A stretch of DNA of 64,000 bases from Mixophyes australis (Eukaryota > Chordata > Amphibia > Anura > Limnodynastidae): positions 380,070,907 to 380,134,906 of the forward strand of contig JAVHZZ010000001.1 of NCBI GenBank assembly GCA_036250195.1, in the 5' to 3' direction. The notes beneath the pieces were generated by a model. It saw only the letters and a list, made by a program, of their open reading frames with translations, ran no database searches and was not told where the DNA came from. Position numbers and translations under genes: made by a program. Below are positions 9,984 through 21,743 of the stretch, one piece after another (the first letter of the stretch is position 1; every line of letters starts with the position of its first letter).

Positions 9984-11379
9984 GGCTATAGCAGTTGTGA
10001 AAGTATACACACTTGCTATTCCATATGTAAACCAAACACATATTTTTATGTTGTACAGCTGGACTCACAATGAGATACATCAGGCTACACATATGCACAT
10101 AAATGTACCTTTTCATGTGTGTGCCTTTTCCTGCTTATGTTAGCATCTAGAGCAATACTGATTTCCTTAATTGTCAATAATTTAGGAACAGAGGTATCTG
10201 ATGCAGAGTTGATCACAAAATGGGAGTAAATTACTCTAACAAAAGAGCATTTAAAAATAGCATATACACAGCCATACACATCTAAAAATGCATCCACCTT
10301 TACATCCACAGCATATGCAGCTTGTTGTGATCATCAGTGAGTATTTGCTCCTGCCCTATAGGAGATGCAAAATATGCTCCTTCTAATAGGCATATATGTG
10401 TGTTTCTGGAAGTCTGTATGAGCAGCATTTTGGCACTCATGCCTTTATTGTACTAGACCAAAGTTAGAACGTCCCTTTTCTCCTTTCCCATATTTCCAGG
10501 CACATACTGGCAAGTGCCATAATTGGACAAGAATACATAGGGGCATATGCTTGCGCCTATGCATGATATGCTACTCAAATTTGTGTACATTCCATTCTTC
10601 ATCAGCACCAGTGTGTCCAATAACAAAATGTTTATGTTCCTCTGATAATATTGTTACAGAAGTGTTATCTTCTGCAAAGTGTGTTGAATGTCTATAAATA
10701 GTAAGTTGGATTTCCATCTGCTGCTTCATAGGACATTTTAAAGTGATAAATTAGAAGCATTGTGGTCACTAAAAATAATGAAGCTGTGACCAAATACATT
10801 AGGTAGAGATAAAAATGATGGCATCCAAAAACAAATACAAGAGCTTCTCACTTAACTTGGGGATAAGTTAAGTGAGAAGCTCTTGCTTTTGTCTCTCTCT
10901 ATTCATGCATTACTTGCACTATTGTTAGAAATATGACAATTTTCAGAAACCTGACTTAGAATTGCACCAACACCAACTTGACTGACATCTACAATAAACA
11001 CTGTTAATGTGTGTGTGTGTAAAAAAAAACATGACCATGTGAGTGTCCAGGCTAAATTTTAGAGTACTGAAAGCTTTATGATATCAGTCCACTAGCAAAG
11101 GATGCAATTGTTAAAAGTCTGTTGCACAATCTCTAGCACAGTTAAAAAATCAGGCATAAAACAATCAGACTATATTGCCAGTCCAGGAAAGCTATGGATT
11201 TCTGAAATATTCTGCTGTTCTTTGACAAATTTTATATCAGATATGTTTGAAGATCTGTTGACACATGTTTAGAAAACATATAGCCAAAGAAATTGACTTC
11301 TGAATGTAATCACACTCTACTACCACATCATTAATAATAACGTATACATAATACATTATAAAATGTCAAATCTATCAAT
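9984..11379. other. No gene recognised
   Basis: AT-rich; holds the perfect hairpin at 10838-10885. Short frames here lack any recognisable motif. Confidence 0.4.
10838..10885. repeat. Perfect 21-bp stem hairpin with 6-base loop
   Basis: Arms 10838-10858 and 10865-10885 are exact reverse complements; the loop is GGGGAT. There is little symmetry outside the arms. It may be a small fold-back repeat; a hairpin RNA is possible but unsupported. Confidence 0.85.
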
Positions 11380-13820
11380 AATCCATCATAAAAACTATTT
11401 TAATTCAAATTATATGTTCAACCCTTTTGGTTTTAAAGTTTTAATTAGGTAGATCCATCTCATCTCTGCTTTAGCTAACTTGCTTAACAAATAACTATCC
11501 TCCCTTCTATTTTCTGGATACCCCCAAATAGTTTTTTACATTTAGCATCACAAGCATGAACATTTTTAAAATGATGAGACAATGGGGGTCTCAAGATCTC
11601 TATGTATGTTATAAATGTGTTCTATCATTCTTATCTTTAACGGATGTGTGGTTCTACCTACAAAAACATATCACATCTACCCTTGAGAAGATAAACTACA
11701 TTGCGGGTCTGACAGGTAATAAACTGTTCTATTTGGTATGTATGACCATTAACAACAAAAGAAGATAATTTACTGGTATTAGAAACCCAGGTTGCACATG
11801 CCATACAAATCCCACATCTATGAAATCCAACAGTTCTGATTTGGTTTTTAGGAACATCTGGTAAAGCACTTTTTACTAACCTGTTTCTTAAATTTTTTAT
11901 ATATAAATGTGGGCTTGACTGGCAACAAATCCCCTATATTACCATATTTGTGATAATGTCCCAATATTTGCTAAATATCTGCTCAACCTTTCTATAATCC
12001 GCACTGTATTGTGAAACAAAAGCCCAACCGTATTTAGCCATTTTGTAATTACTGCTTTTCTCTTTGGGTTTAAGTTAATCTGCTCTGTTAGTTTTACAAA
12101 TTTCAACTTCTGCCTTATCTAGAATCTTTGGATGATATCCCTTAGCCAAAAAATAGTCTATTATGTCTTTGACTTGACCTTTAAATACTTACTTTACAGT
12201 TTTACTCTCTTCATTTGTCCTACAGGTATAGTTCACAACCAATTATTGATGGTGATAACTATCGTACTGGATGTAACTAACTGCATCAGTGTGATTTTTG
12301 TATGTTTTGGCATGTAATATAGTTTCCTTTATGTACACAGTAATATATAAAACGTTAACTGAAGATCTACTATGAACAAAAGTCATATCAATGCGTGATT
12401 CATTAGTATTTAAATGAAGGGAAAAAAAATTCAAGGTCATCTTCTGTACCCTTCCATATAAAGAAGACATCATCAATCTAACGGCACCAAGCAACCAGGT
12501 CCGCCCCGAAGTCATGCCTCCTCCATACCCATGACTCTTCCCACTGAGCCGAGAAGATGTTGGCATAACTTGGGGTGAACCTGGGGCCCATAGCAGTGCA
12601 GACACACTGTAAAAAATATTGTTCTTTGAATCTGAAATATTTGTGAGTCAAGATGAACATGATTCCCTCCACTAAGAACTGTTTGAGTCCTTCTGAATAT
12701 GCAGTGGTATCAAGGGAGGACTTGATAGCCTCCCTTCCAAAATTATGTCTAATTATAGTGTAAAGGGATTGTATATCTGCTTTAATTAAGCTATAGTCTG
12801 GTTGCCAACTTATAGTAGATAATCCATTGAGGAAATCATAAGTATCCCTGAACTAGGACCGAGTCATTTGCACCAATTGCTGTTGATAATGGTCTATTAC
12901 TTCTGACAGATTTCTAGTAATGGAACATGTTTCACAATGATAGGTCTGTCTAGTCAATTGCAGTTGTCTTTATGTATTTTTGATAATACATAAATCAGTG
13001 GCACTGATGGATTTGTGACATTAAAGTATTCCACTGTTTTCTTATTTAATACTCCTATGTCTTCGTATTTTTTACTCAATATATTTAATTCTTAAGATAT
13101 CTTATATCTTATTAGTGGGATCTGTTTTTATTTTTTAATATGTCTTGTCATCGTCCAATTGTCTACAGGTTTCCATTTCATATTTCTCAAGGTCCATCAC
13201 AACAACCCCCCCCTACCTTGACTGCTGATTTAATGACAAAAGTTTTATCATCTCCTATACTTTACAAGGCTGTTATGTTTTTTGCACTAACATTATTAGT
13301 CCTATAATTGTTTTCCCTTTGTATTTAGCTTTAAAAGCCCTCTTAAGCCCATTTATCCCCATTTTACTTAATGTTTTAAGATATCCCTATTTAACATGAG
13401 TTTGAAAAAAAGGGATTTGTTTTTAAATTTAATCCTATCCTTAGTGTTTAAGCTACCCTCATATTTATCTCCTTGTAGCAGAAGAAAACGTTTACAGTAA
13501 TTTCTCTAATCATTTTTTGAACATGTGAGAGAAGACTAGAATTGTCTACAATTGTCTACATGTTTGCATGTGAGCGCCAGGTGTATACATACATTTTATT
13601 TTTTACCTGGATATGGTTACTAACAATTTGATATTGGCCTGCATTTAGATCTCCCCTAATAGTCTTGCAGAGTGTTTAGTGTTAACTTATCTAGTTCCTT
13701 CTGATTATTCTGCCTCCTGGATCTCCTGTATTTTGCTGTTGTGCCTAGTATTTTCTTGCTCTGGCCCAAATCTGTATGCTTTCCATTGGCCATGTCTTCC
13801 TCTCCTTGCAATGCCCCCAG
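11380..13820 (-). pseudogene. Penelope-like retroelement: RT plus GIY-YIG endonuclease relic
   Basis: Read on the minus strand the order is that of a Penelope-like (PLE) protein. A possible Met start lies near 13792. Then come a DDKTFVIKSAVKVGGVVVMD block (about 13230), PKIHK-like SKIHKDN (about 12970), DIQSLYT (about 12760), FLQCVCTAMGPRFTPSYAN (about 12590) and NTNESRIDMTF...DITVY-like (about 12380). A GIY-YIG region follows, with VGRTTHPLKIR, EH and LSHHFKNVH (about 11550-11660). PLEs pair a telomerase-related RT with a GIY-YIG nuclease. Many stops and frameshifts make this copy dead. Ends and terminal repeats were not found. Confidence 0.8.
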
Positions 13821-15806
13821 CGTTGCCTTTGTGATGTCCGCCCCAGGTGATGGCAGACGAAGTCACCTGGAGTGTAGATTAGAAGTGGGTCACGGCCTCA
13901 CTTAGAGCTGATGATGCAGATAGCCACTTCACTGAAGGTGTGGGTTGTGGTTCAAAAGTGCCAGTGCCATCTAAAGGAGTCTCAAAGCAGCCTTTTTTGG
14001 AAGCCTCATCCCTCAGGGAAGGAGGGTGGTCCTGAGTCCCCAGCATAGTAAAGGGGGTGCACTGCTGATACTGCAAGGCCAAAAAGTTAAGACTCCACTA
14101 GGGATTCAAGATCCTCATCATGTGAGATACCCAATTTAAGGAAAAAGAGTGGTTAAACAATAGATGTCGAAAGGCTGTATATTATGAAAGCTCTGGAGTT
14201 ACAGCAGGGCTGACATGAAGCAAGGCAAATTGGAAGAGTGGAATACCCCCATGCTGGAGTGAGAGCCATGGGGATTGGATGGAATTAAAGTCCCACTGGT
14301 AGGAGCCAGGTGTTATAATTAAGAAAATAGAGGCCCTAGGTAAAGCTCTGAATTTGGGAAATGTTTTAAGGTCACCATATAGACAGCCCCCTTTGAAAGC
14401 ATTCCCATACCATGAGAGGGGTCACTGCATGGGCATGGTGGCCATTCTGAGGACTGAGAGAAAGGCTGTGGTATGTGTGCGCATGGGGCACTAGTGCTTT
14501 CAGCAGCTGGTATGTAATCTGACAAAATTCATATTGTTGTAACTAAGAGACTGTGCAGGAAGAGTGAGGAGACTGTGTATTATTTTTTCTGGAGGAGTTT
14601 GGAGATTGAGAACTTATATGTCATTGCAAACATTATGCTTGTACACTGGATGAGGAGGTTTTTAAAGTTAGTATTTCATGCTTGTGAACTGGCGCCCAAT
14701 TTCATCTTCACTGCATCACACCACTACACTACAGTCTGCCCACCTGTTGGACTGTGTTAAACAACCATGTATTGGGAGTAGGGGTTGTCCTGTTTGTCCA
14801 GATTGACAGGGTGACAAGTACTGCATGTAATTGCAGCTTAGACCACCAGGGGCACCTTTCATATTCTTCCTAATGTCCAACCCATAACCTGTGAGATAAA
14901 TGCCTACAACTTTGTTTAGAAGTCCTGGGGAAACCGAGTACTGGAAAGCACTACCTGCTCTAAGGAAAAAGCTGCTATAGATGAAGCTCACACATAGCTT
15001 GATTTTAAATTTCCACTTTATATTATATACAGTATTAATTCTTCCTAGGGGGTGTTACTAATTTATTTTTGCATTGTTTACACACTTTAACAGTTGCTTT
15101 TGTATGTTACCAAACTTAATTTACTGCATAAAGTACCTAAAATAATGTAGTTTAAATTTTAAGAATAGAGCCCTGTTGTTAGAGATGAAATTTGTTATTG
15201 ATTTTAATAGCACATTATAAGATAACACTAAAAGATTGTACATTATCCATAAAGTAAAAATAATGTTTGTACACTATATTGTACACACCCACACATTCAG
15301 CGTGTGAGCACTGTTTTCTATTCACAGCAAAAGCTAACTCAGATCAACTTCCAGCTCATCACATTTCTAATTTAGAGTTTACTAAAATGGAAGCTGCAGG
15401 TTCAGTCAGTTCATTTGGGAACAGAGGTCAGTGAATTTTTGGCCTAACAGGGGCTTCAGTGAACTCATTATTTAATTTTGTAACATAGTCCAGAACCAAT
15501 TAAATATGATATTTGACATTAGCATTTTCCCATCAGTGTAGAATGTTAAGAATGTTTTAATTGTACTCCTATCTGACCAAAAAATAATTACACCATACTA
15601 CATTGCATAATGATTAAGCAATGCATTCAACATACAATTGATGGTGTTCTTTACTAAAAAATAAATTAAAAATCACTACTGATAAGGCCAGCACATTATC
15701 AGGGCACTTAGACTTGTTGTGGTGGGATCCAATTTTCCAGTGGGCCCACAGGTTTCTAAAACAATGTAATTTTCAGTGCAACCAGGCAAACTTCCCATCA
15801 CCTTGA
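13821..15806. other. No gene recognised
   Basis: Moderately GC-rich to 14530, perhaps the upstream part of the Penelope-like element or another repeat, then AT-rich. Frames of 60-91 codons lack recognisable motifs. Confidence 0.4.
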
Positions 15807-15822
15807 GTTACCGGCTATTTTT
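15807..15822. repeat. 16-bp target-site duplication, left copy
   Basis: GTTACCGGCTATTTTT, identical to 22837-22852. The T residues also merge with the L1 poly(T). Confidence 0.92.
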
Positions 15823-16117
15823 TTTTTTTTATGTAATCTTTTTTTATTGAAGTGAAACAGCACATACAAGTGAATGTAGCAGTATTAACACATAAATATA
15901 AATATAGTACTTCAAGTATTTTCGTTGCATATCAGCAAATGCCAGTTCACCTAAAGTGGCGAATATCTGCTTAACTTTTCTTGTATAAAATAGTAAGAGA
16001 AAGTCAGGGGGATGGGGGATAGAAAGATAGAAGGGAAGGAGGACATGGGGGGGGGGGAATTGGGTTTCATACATTCCACTGAGCAAACAACACTGAGCCT
16101 TTAAATTCAATCCATTC

Positions 16118-16285
16118 CTACCACATTACGTAGAAAGCTCTATTTTTATCCTCTGCCGCATAGATTATTTCATCCATCACCATATAAAAGTCTATTTGCG
16201 TAAACCATTCTTTTATAGTGGGAGCTAGCGGTGATTTCCAGTGAACCGGAATCACAGCCTTGGCAGCGCTATTAAGAAATTATAT
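16118..16285 (-). pseudogene. L1 ORF2 C-terminal tail, out of frame
   Basis: ORF2 stops at 16272, but a second minus frame continues with AAKAVIPVHWKSPLAPT and ends at TAG 16118-16120. This matches the C-terminal tail of the other L1 here (..ASKLLIARAWKQPSAPS..). A single frameshift near 16272-16290 therefore removes about 50 residues. Confidence 0.75.
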
Positions 16286-19200
16286 CGAGGACTTTTTTGT
16301 ATTGGGAGACTGGCATATTGGTATCGTTGAGTAGCCAAAATCTCGGGCAGTTTGGTAAATCGATTCCCACAATTGATTTGGAGATGACAATAACCGCTTC
16401 CCAAAAAGGTCTGATAGCCGAGCATTCCCGCCATATATGTAAAGGAGTACCTGAGGCTCTTTGACATCTCCAGCTGAGATCCGGGACCCCAGGGAACATC
16501 TTTGCCAAGAGGCTTGGACACCGGTACCACCTAGTTAAAATTTTGTAATGTGTTTCTACCACTCTTAAGCTAATTGAGCTGGCTTGAGTGCGCTGAAATA
16601 TGACTCCCCATTCTGACTCAGGTATGTCCATGTTTAACTCCCGCTCCCAGTCCCTGGTGAATTTGGGTAGCGCTTTGAATAGATGTACTATCAAGATCTT
16701 ATATATAGATGATAAGGTGTGCCTGGGGCGTTGAGCCGCCGTGCATAGGGTCTCAAACTGCGTGCACGTCCTACCTGCCTCCTCGCGGACTCCCCTAGAA
16801 CCTGCAAAGTGTCTCAATTGAATATGCCTCCAAATTTCGACATTGGGTAAGCCCCATTTTGCCTGAAGATCGGCAAAAGGTATGACTCCAGACCTGCCCA
16901 CCAGCTGGCCGACACGGGTTATCCCTACTTTGATCCAATGTTGGAAAGACTGTCTTGCGAGGCCCGGGGGAAAGTCTGGATTGTCAAAAAGTGCCGTCAG
17001 GGGAGAGTGTTTTGTGGAAAAGTTTGGAGTAGTTTGCAGCTTTGACCATCTGGCCAGAGTAGGAGAGATAGTCGGGTGTTTAGTATTGGGAAGAGAAGAC
17101 TGCCATGGGACTAGATCAATAACTGTGTCTAATACATAATCCTCTATCCAAACCCATTGTCTGTCCCCTCCTCCTCTTGTCCAGTCGAGAACCCTGTTCA
17201 GCATAACCGCGTCGTAGTATGTAGAAAAATGTGGCAGCTGAAGGCCGCCGTCACATTTGCGCTTATATAATATGTCATGCTTGAAACTAGGTTTCCTGCC
17301 CCTCCAGACGAAATGTCTAATAGCCTTATGTAGCTCATTGAACCATGAAGTGGGGACATGTATTGGGAGTGTGTGAAGGAGATATAGAACTCTCGGGAGT
17401 AGGTTCATTTTAACAATATTAACTCTACCCATCAGGGAAAAGTCCTTCTGTAGCCAGCCCATCAAATTGGAACGTATAGTTGCAGTAATGGGTAGGAAGT
17501 TATCTGCAAAAATCTTTGAGTTGTCTTTATTTATGATCACGCCCAAATATTTAATATGTGTGGGGTGCCAGGCAAAGGGGAAAGCCAACTTCAAGCCTTC
17601 GATTACGTTAGGTGGAGAGGAAATATTGAGGGCCACTGACTTTGAGAAGATAATTTTAAAATTAGATAGCTCTCCAAAAGTACGGAATTCTGAAACTAAG
17701 TTCGGAATAGAAACAATTGGGTTCGTGAGGACTGCAAGAAGGTCATCCGCGAAGAGTGCTAGTTTAAATTCTCTCCCTCCCATCCGGACTCCGGAGATAT
17801 CCGGGTTTGCTCTAATTGACCGCGCGAGTGCCTCCATACATAAGATAAAAATCAAGGGAGAAAGGGGGCAGCCCTGTCTTGTTCCGTTAGCTATTTTAAC
17901 AGGTTCCGATAGATCTCCATTAACTCTAACTCTGGCCGTCGGGAATGTGTACAATGTTTGGATTCTTGCCAGTCCCACGGGCCCCAAACCCAGATGCCTA
18001 AGTGTCCCCTGCATAAAATCCCAGTCGACTCTATCAAATGCTTTTCCCGCATCTGTGGATAGTAGGATGGTTGAATTGCTGGTAGAAGTGACATGCTGGA
18101 TCAAATCAATTATTTTAGTGGTATTGTCGCTAGCCTCGCGCCCTGGGACAAATCCTACCTGATCAGAGTGGATAATTTTAGGTAATAGTGACTTCATTCT
18201 ATTTGCTATGAGTTTAGCGTATAGTTTAATGTCCACATTGAGTAGAGATGTAGGTCTATAGCTTGGACAAAGCGCTGGGTCTTTTCCCTCTTTAGGCAAT
18301 ACTGTAATGTGGGCTGACAGAGATTGATGTGAAAAGTGGGCTTGGGCGGAAATCGCATTAAAGGCTTGAAGCATGAGTGGTATCAGTTTGGCTTTGAAGG
18401 TTTTGTAATAAGATATCGTAAACCCGTCTGGCCCAGGACTTTTCCCTGAGGGTGTCGTTTTGATTGCCTCCTCTAGCTCATCAGACGTGAAGGGCGCCTC
18501 CAACATTTGTATGGTGTCTATGTCTAGCTTGGGACACTGGACCCTCTCTAGGTAATTAGCTATACGTTCCAGTTTAACAGAGCGCTCTGCCAGCGATACC
18601 TTACTGTTGAGATTATAGAGATTAGAATAGTATGTGTGAAACATTTTAGCTATGTCAGAGGGGGTAACGCATAGCTTCCCGGTTTCTGATTTAATGTATG
18701 GTATATACAGCTGGGCTCTCTGAGTTCGCAGGGCTCGGGCCAAAAGTTTTCCCGGTTTGTCACCCCACTGGTAAAACTTATTTCGACACTTACGATAGCC
18801 CAGCTGCATCTTACCCAACATCAACCTATTGAGAGTCTTTCTCACTTCCGCTAACTCAGCCAGGGTTTCTGACTCTCTAGAGACTTTGTGTCTCATTTCA
18901 AGAGATTTAATTTTTTCTAGTAGTAGGTCTCGGTAAGCTATCTTTTGTTTTTTCATGAATGTGCCTAACTGGATCATCTTTCCCCGAACAACACATTTAT
19001 AAGCCTCCCATAATGAGATTTTGGATATGTCAGGAGTGTCGTTATGAAGTATATAATCATCCAGTTCTGTCTCGATTTGGGATTTACTATAGTTCTCCTG
19101 GATCAGGAGCTCGTTCAACCTCCACGTGAATGGCCTATGGCCAGGTTGGGATAATGAAAGGGACAGGTATACCGGGGCGTGGTCTGACCAAGTGACCTGA

Positions 19201-19874
19201 CCTATTGTTACTTCCCTTATCAGATCTAAGTGATTATGTGATAGGAAAAGGTAGTCCAGTCGGGAGTATATGTTGTGTGGGTGGGAAAAAAAAGTATAAT
19301 CTCTCTCCGTGGGATGTTTAAACCTCCATGTGTCGACCAGCTGGTGCCCATGCATGGTGTGTCTCACCTTGTGGTAGAGTTTACCGGAATATCTGGTCAG
19401 ACCTGATGAGGCGTCGATGGCTGGATGAAGCACCCAGTTGAGATCTCCTCCTAGAACGAGAATACCTTCCCGCAGCGGGTCCACCCTGTCCAGGATTGTT
19501 TCTAGGAAAACAGGTTGATTGTGGTTAGGTGCATATAAAGTCACCAGGGTGAAGGACTGGTCAAAAATTTTGCAGGTCAGGGCTAGACCTCTGTTAGCTT
19601 GCAGCTTGTGAATTGCTATATCTTTTACCTGCAGTCGCCTGGAAAGAAGAATGGCCACACCTAATGTCTTGCTGTCGGGGTTATTACATGTGAAAATGTG
19701 GGGATAATGTTGGCTACGAAGTCGTGGCTCCGAACCTTGCTTGAAGTGTGTCTCTTGTAAAAAGGCCACATCTACTTTTTTTGCTATAAGGTCCCTTAGA
19801 AGCCTAGATCTCTTCTCTGGTATATTAAGACCTTTAACATTAAGGGTCATACAATTAAGTTTATCCCTTGTCAT
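16272..19874 (-). CDS. L1 ORF2: APE endonuclease and reverse transcriptase
   Basis: 1200 codons open from ATG. The N-terminal APE-type endonuclease (about 1-240) shows LQETHF (E41), GGDLN (D144, N146), SRLDYLF (D207) and TWSDHAP (D231, H232), so its key residues are present. The RT (about 470-730) has SGKSPGPDGF, YRPTSLLNVDIKLYAK, LSTDAGKAFDRV, GTRQGCPLSP and FADD (708-711). The C-terminal Cys/His motif reads SWRC...GT..HIW..C, so its first Cys appears to be Ser. The end is frameshifted. The protein would perform target-primed reverse transcription in the nucleus together with ORF1 protein and element RNA. Loss of the C-terminus and the Cys change argue against full activity. Confidence 0.95.
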   Translation of the reverse strand: MTRDKLNCMTLNVKGLNIPEKRSRLLRDLIAKKVDVAFLQETHFKQGSEPRLRSQHYPHIFTCNNPDSKTLGVAILLSRRLQVKDIAIHKLQANRGLALTCKIFDQSFTLVTLYAPNHNQPVFLETILDRVDPLREGILVLGGDLNWVLHPAIDASSGLTRYSGKLYHKVRHTMHGHQLVDTWRFKHPTERDYTFFSHPHNIYSRLDYLFLSHNHLDLIREVTIGQVTWSDHAPVYLSLSLSQPGHRPFTWRLNELLIQENYSKSQIETELDDYILHNDTPDISKISLWEAYKCVVRGKMIQLGTFMKKQKIAYRDLLLEKIKSLEMRHKVSRESETLAELAEVRKTLNRLMLGKMQLGYRKCRNKFYQWGDKPGKLLARALRTQRAQLYIPYIKSETGKLCVTPSDIAKMFHTYYSNLYNLNSKVSLAERSVKLERIANYLERVQCPKLDIDTIQMLEAPFTSDELEEAIKTTPSGKSPGPDGFTISYYKTFKAKLIPLMLQAFNAISAQAHFSHQSLSAHITVLPKEGKDPALCPSYRPTSLLNVDIKLYAKLIANRMKSLLPKIIHSDQVGFVPGREASDNTTKIIDLIQHVTSTSNSTILLSTDAGKAFDRVDWDFMQGTLRHLGLGPVGLARIQTLYTFPTARVRVNGDLSEPVKIANGTRQGCPLSPLIFILCMEALARSIRANPDISGVRMGGREFKLALFADDLLAVLTNPIVSIPNLVSEFRTFGELSNFKIIFSKSVALNISSPPNVIEGLKLAFPFAWHPTHIKYLGVIINKDNSKIFADNFLPITATIRSNLMGWLQKDFSLMGRVNIVKMNLLPRVLYLLHTLPIHVPTSWFNELHKAIRHFVWRGRKPSFKHDILYKRKCDGGLQLPHFSTYYDAVMLNRVLDWTRGGGDRQWVWIEDYVLDTVIDLVPWQSSLPNTKHPTISPTLARWSKLQTTPNFSTKHSPLTALFDNPDFPPGLARQSFQHWIKVGITRVGQLVGRSGVIPFADLQAKWGLPNVEIWRHIQLRHFAGSRGVREEAGRTCTQFETLCTAAQRPRHTLSSIYKILIVHLFKALPKFTRDWERELNMDIPESEWGVIFQRTQASSISLRVVETHYKILTRWYRCPSLLAKMFPGVPDLSWRCQRASGTPLHIWRECSAIRPFWEAVIVISKSIVGIDLPNCPRFWLLNDTNMPVSQYKKVLDIIS

Positions 19875-20626
19875 CTAAGTGGAACATGGCACATATGATA
19901 GCGTGGCAGCTGCGCTGAGTAGAATATGTCTGTGTAACCCAGAAAAGTGGTAGTGGAGTATGATAAGAAGAGGGGAAAAAAGGGGGAGGGAAAGAGGGAC
20001 AAGGAGAAGAAAAAAGCATATAACAAAAACATTTGCAGATAGTATTAACTACTTTAAACAGAAATGTCAGCCCGCTCCGGGGAAACATGGGAGGCTGTTG
20101 ACCTCTCAAGCCTCTGAAAAAACTCTTGCGGGTCAGGGGGTACTGGGATGGGGTTTAACATCAGTGACAACTTTGTATAACAATTCTTCTGTACTTTTGT
20201 TTAAACTTATTAGTGAGAAAATGTGTAACCTAACATATCAAACAATCCTAGCTTGTATATATATATATTTGAAAAACATTCTGAAAACATTCTGAAAAAC
20301 ATACTGTGAGAAGCAACCTCTCCCTCTCCACCCAACCCCCTCAGAGAAACAGACCACATTCAGCTGTCAATTCTTTTCTGTGGTTTGCTGACCCTTCTCC
20401 TGATGATGCAGCACTTCCGACCTGTGGGAACAGATACAGAAAAAGAGAGAGAAGGGAGGGAGGGGGTACGGTGGAAAGGAGAGACAAGGAAGCAGAGGAC
20501 CTGTGGCTTGTCTGCGAGGCTTCTTTATTGTGTCCATTGTTAAGGAACATACGGTGGCAAAGGAAATCAGGTCCTCCCAGGACTAGTCCTTGTAGCATTT
20601 GGATTCTTGAGTCTGTTATTAGTTGG
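19875..20626 (-). other. L1 inter-ORF spacer
   Basis: Sequence between ORF1 and ORF2, AT-rich near ORF2. Frames in it show no L1 domain. It is long for an L1 inter-ORF spacer. Confidence 0.6.
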
Positions 20627-21208
20627 TCAAGTGCCCTCTTGGCTCGGTTGACTTTGGCGGTTTTGAGGGCCCCTCTTTGATCCGCCCGCCCATCGGAACC
20701 TTTCCGCTCCCTGAGGAGCCTCCAGCAGTGTCAAGCGGGAGAAGGACTCCTGCCACTCTGGAAGTGTAACCTTTGGGATACCCAGTGATGAGCAGAAGTC
20801 CGAGAGACCTGACGGTTCCACCAGCGTGGCCGATTTCCCTTCATGTACCACCTGCAGCTGGAAGGGGAAGCCCCAACGATACATAATGTTATTTTTCTGT
20901 AGTTCTTCTGTGAGGGGCTTTAGCATCCGCCTTTGCTGGAGCGTGTGCCATGATAAGTCCTGAAAAACCTGGATCTCATGACCGTTGAATTGGAGGCCGT
21001 CCAAACGTCGGAGCTTCCGCACGATCTCATCCTTTTGGGTAAAATAATGCAGGCGGCAGATGACGTTTCGGGGTCTTTCTGAGGGAGCCCCTCGTGGACG
21101 TAATGCCCTATGTGCTCTATCAAAGGTGATGACGTTCTCCGACGGCATTTCTAGTATCTCGTTTGAATATTTTTGTGAGGGCGTCCACCAGACCTTGTAC
21201 GGGGACAT
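20627..21208 (-). pseudogene. L1 ORF1, C-terminal half (RRM end and CTD)
   Basis: This minus frame carries FDRAHRALRPRG, PRNVICRLHYF, FQDLSWHTLQQRR and YRWGFPFQLQV, the hallmarks of the L1 ORF1 RRM and C-terminal domain. These bind single-stranded nucleic acid and chaperone the element RNA. Its N-terminal half lies in another frame (21120-21743). The switch falls at about 21165-21185, where one frame reads LTKIF and the other SNEILEMP. A single one-base change explains the break. Confidence 0.88.
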
Positions 21209-21743
21209 CCTCAGGCAACCCCCTTATCCTCAAGTTATTTCTGCGACCTCGATTGTCCATATCATCCATCTTGTAGTGCAGCCACTGTAGGGCTTTTCCC
21301 TGTGCTGAAACTGTGGATTGGAGGGTGGTATAACGGCTTTCCTCTGCCTCCTTGCTCTCCTCTAAAGCCACCAACCGGTGACCTATGTGCGCCAGATCTG
21401 CTTGGAGTGTGGAAACCTCGTGACGGACCACCTCCTTCAACCGGGTCTCCAACATCTCGAAATCCTTCTTGGAAGGGACCTCTTGTTTGGTGGGCAGGGT
21501 CCTGAGCATGCCCATGATCTGGGATAGTTCTAGCTGGTCTTTGGCGGGAGAGTTTCCAGCGGCCTGGGAAACGGCTACTAGGGAATCGGGTGTGGACGCC
21601 CGCGAGTTGCTAGAGGATGCCACCATGTCGCTTGCCTCAACTCCAGATGAAGATTTCAGAAAGGCACGTAAATTTGAGCGCTGAGGTGTAGCCACAGGTT
21701 GTTTAGAAGTTTTCTTGGTGGGACCTCTCTTATCCTTGCCCAT
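21120..21743 (-). pseudogene. L1 ORF1, N-terminal half (coiled coil and RRM start)
   Basis: Starts MGKDKRGPTKK, with a basic, low-complexity N-terminus. A heptad-like stretch follows (about residues 85-160, rich in Leu, Glu and Lys), as in the trimerising coiled coil of L1 ORF1. NNLRIRGLPED (about 170-180) opens the RRM. The frame is lost soon after. The ATG is a good start because the upstream sequence has the character of a 5' UTR. Confidence 0.88.

Noticed and set aside
17467..18162. 231-codon plus-strand ORF
   Set aside because: It is antisense to the reverse transcriptase region of the L1 ORF2 on the minus strand.
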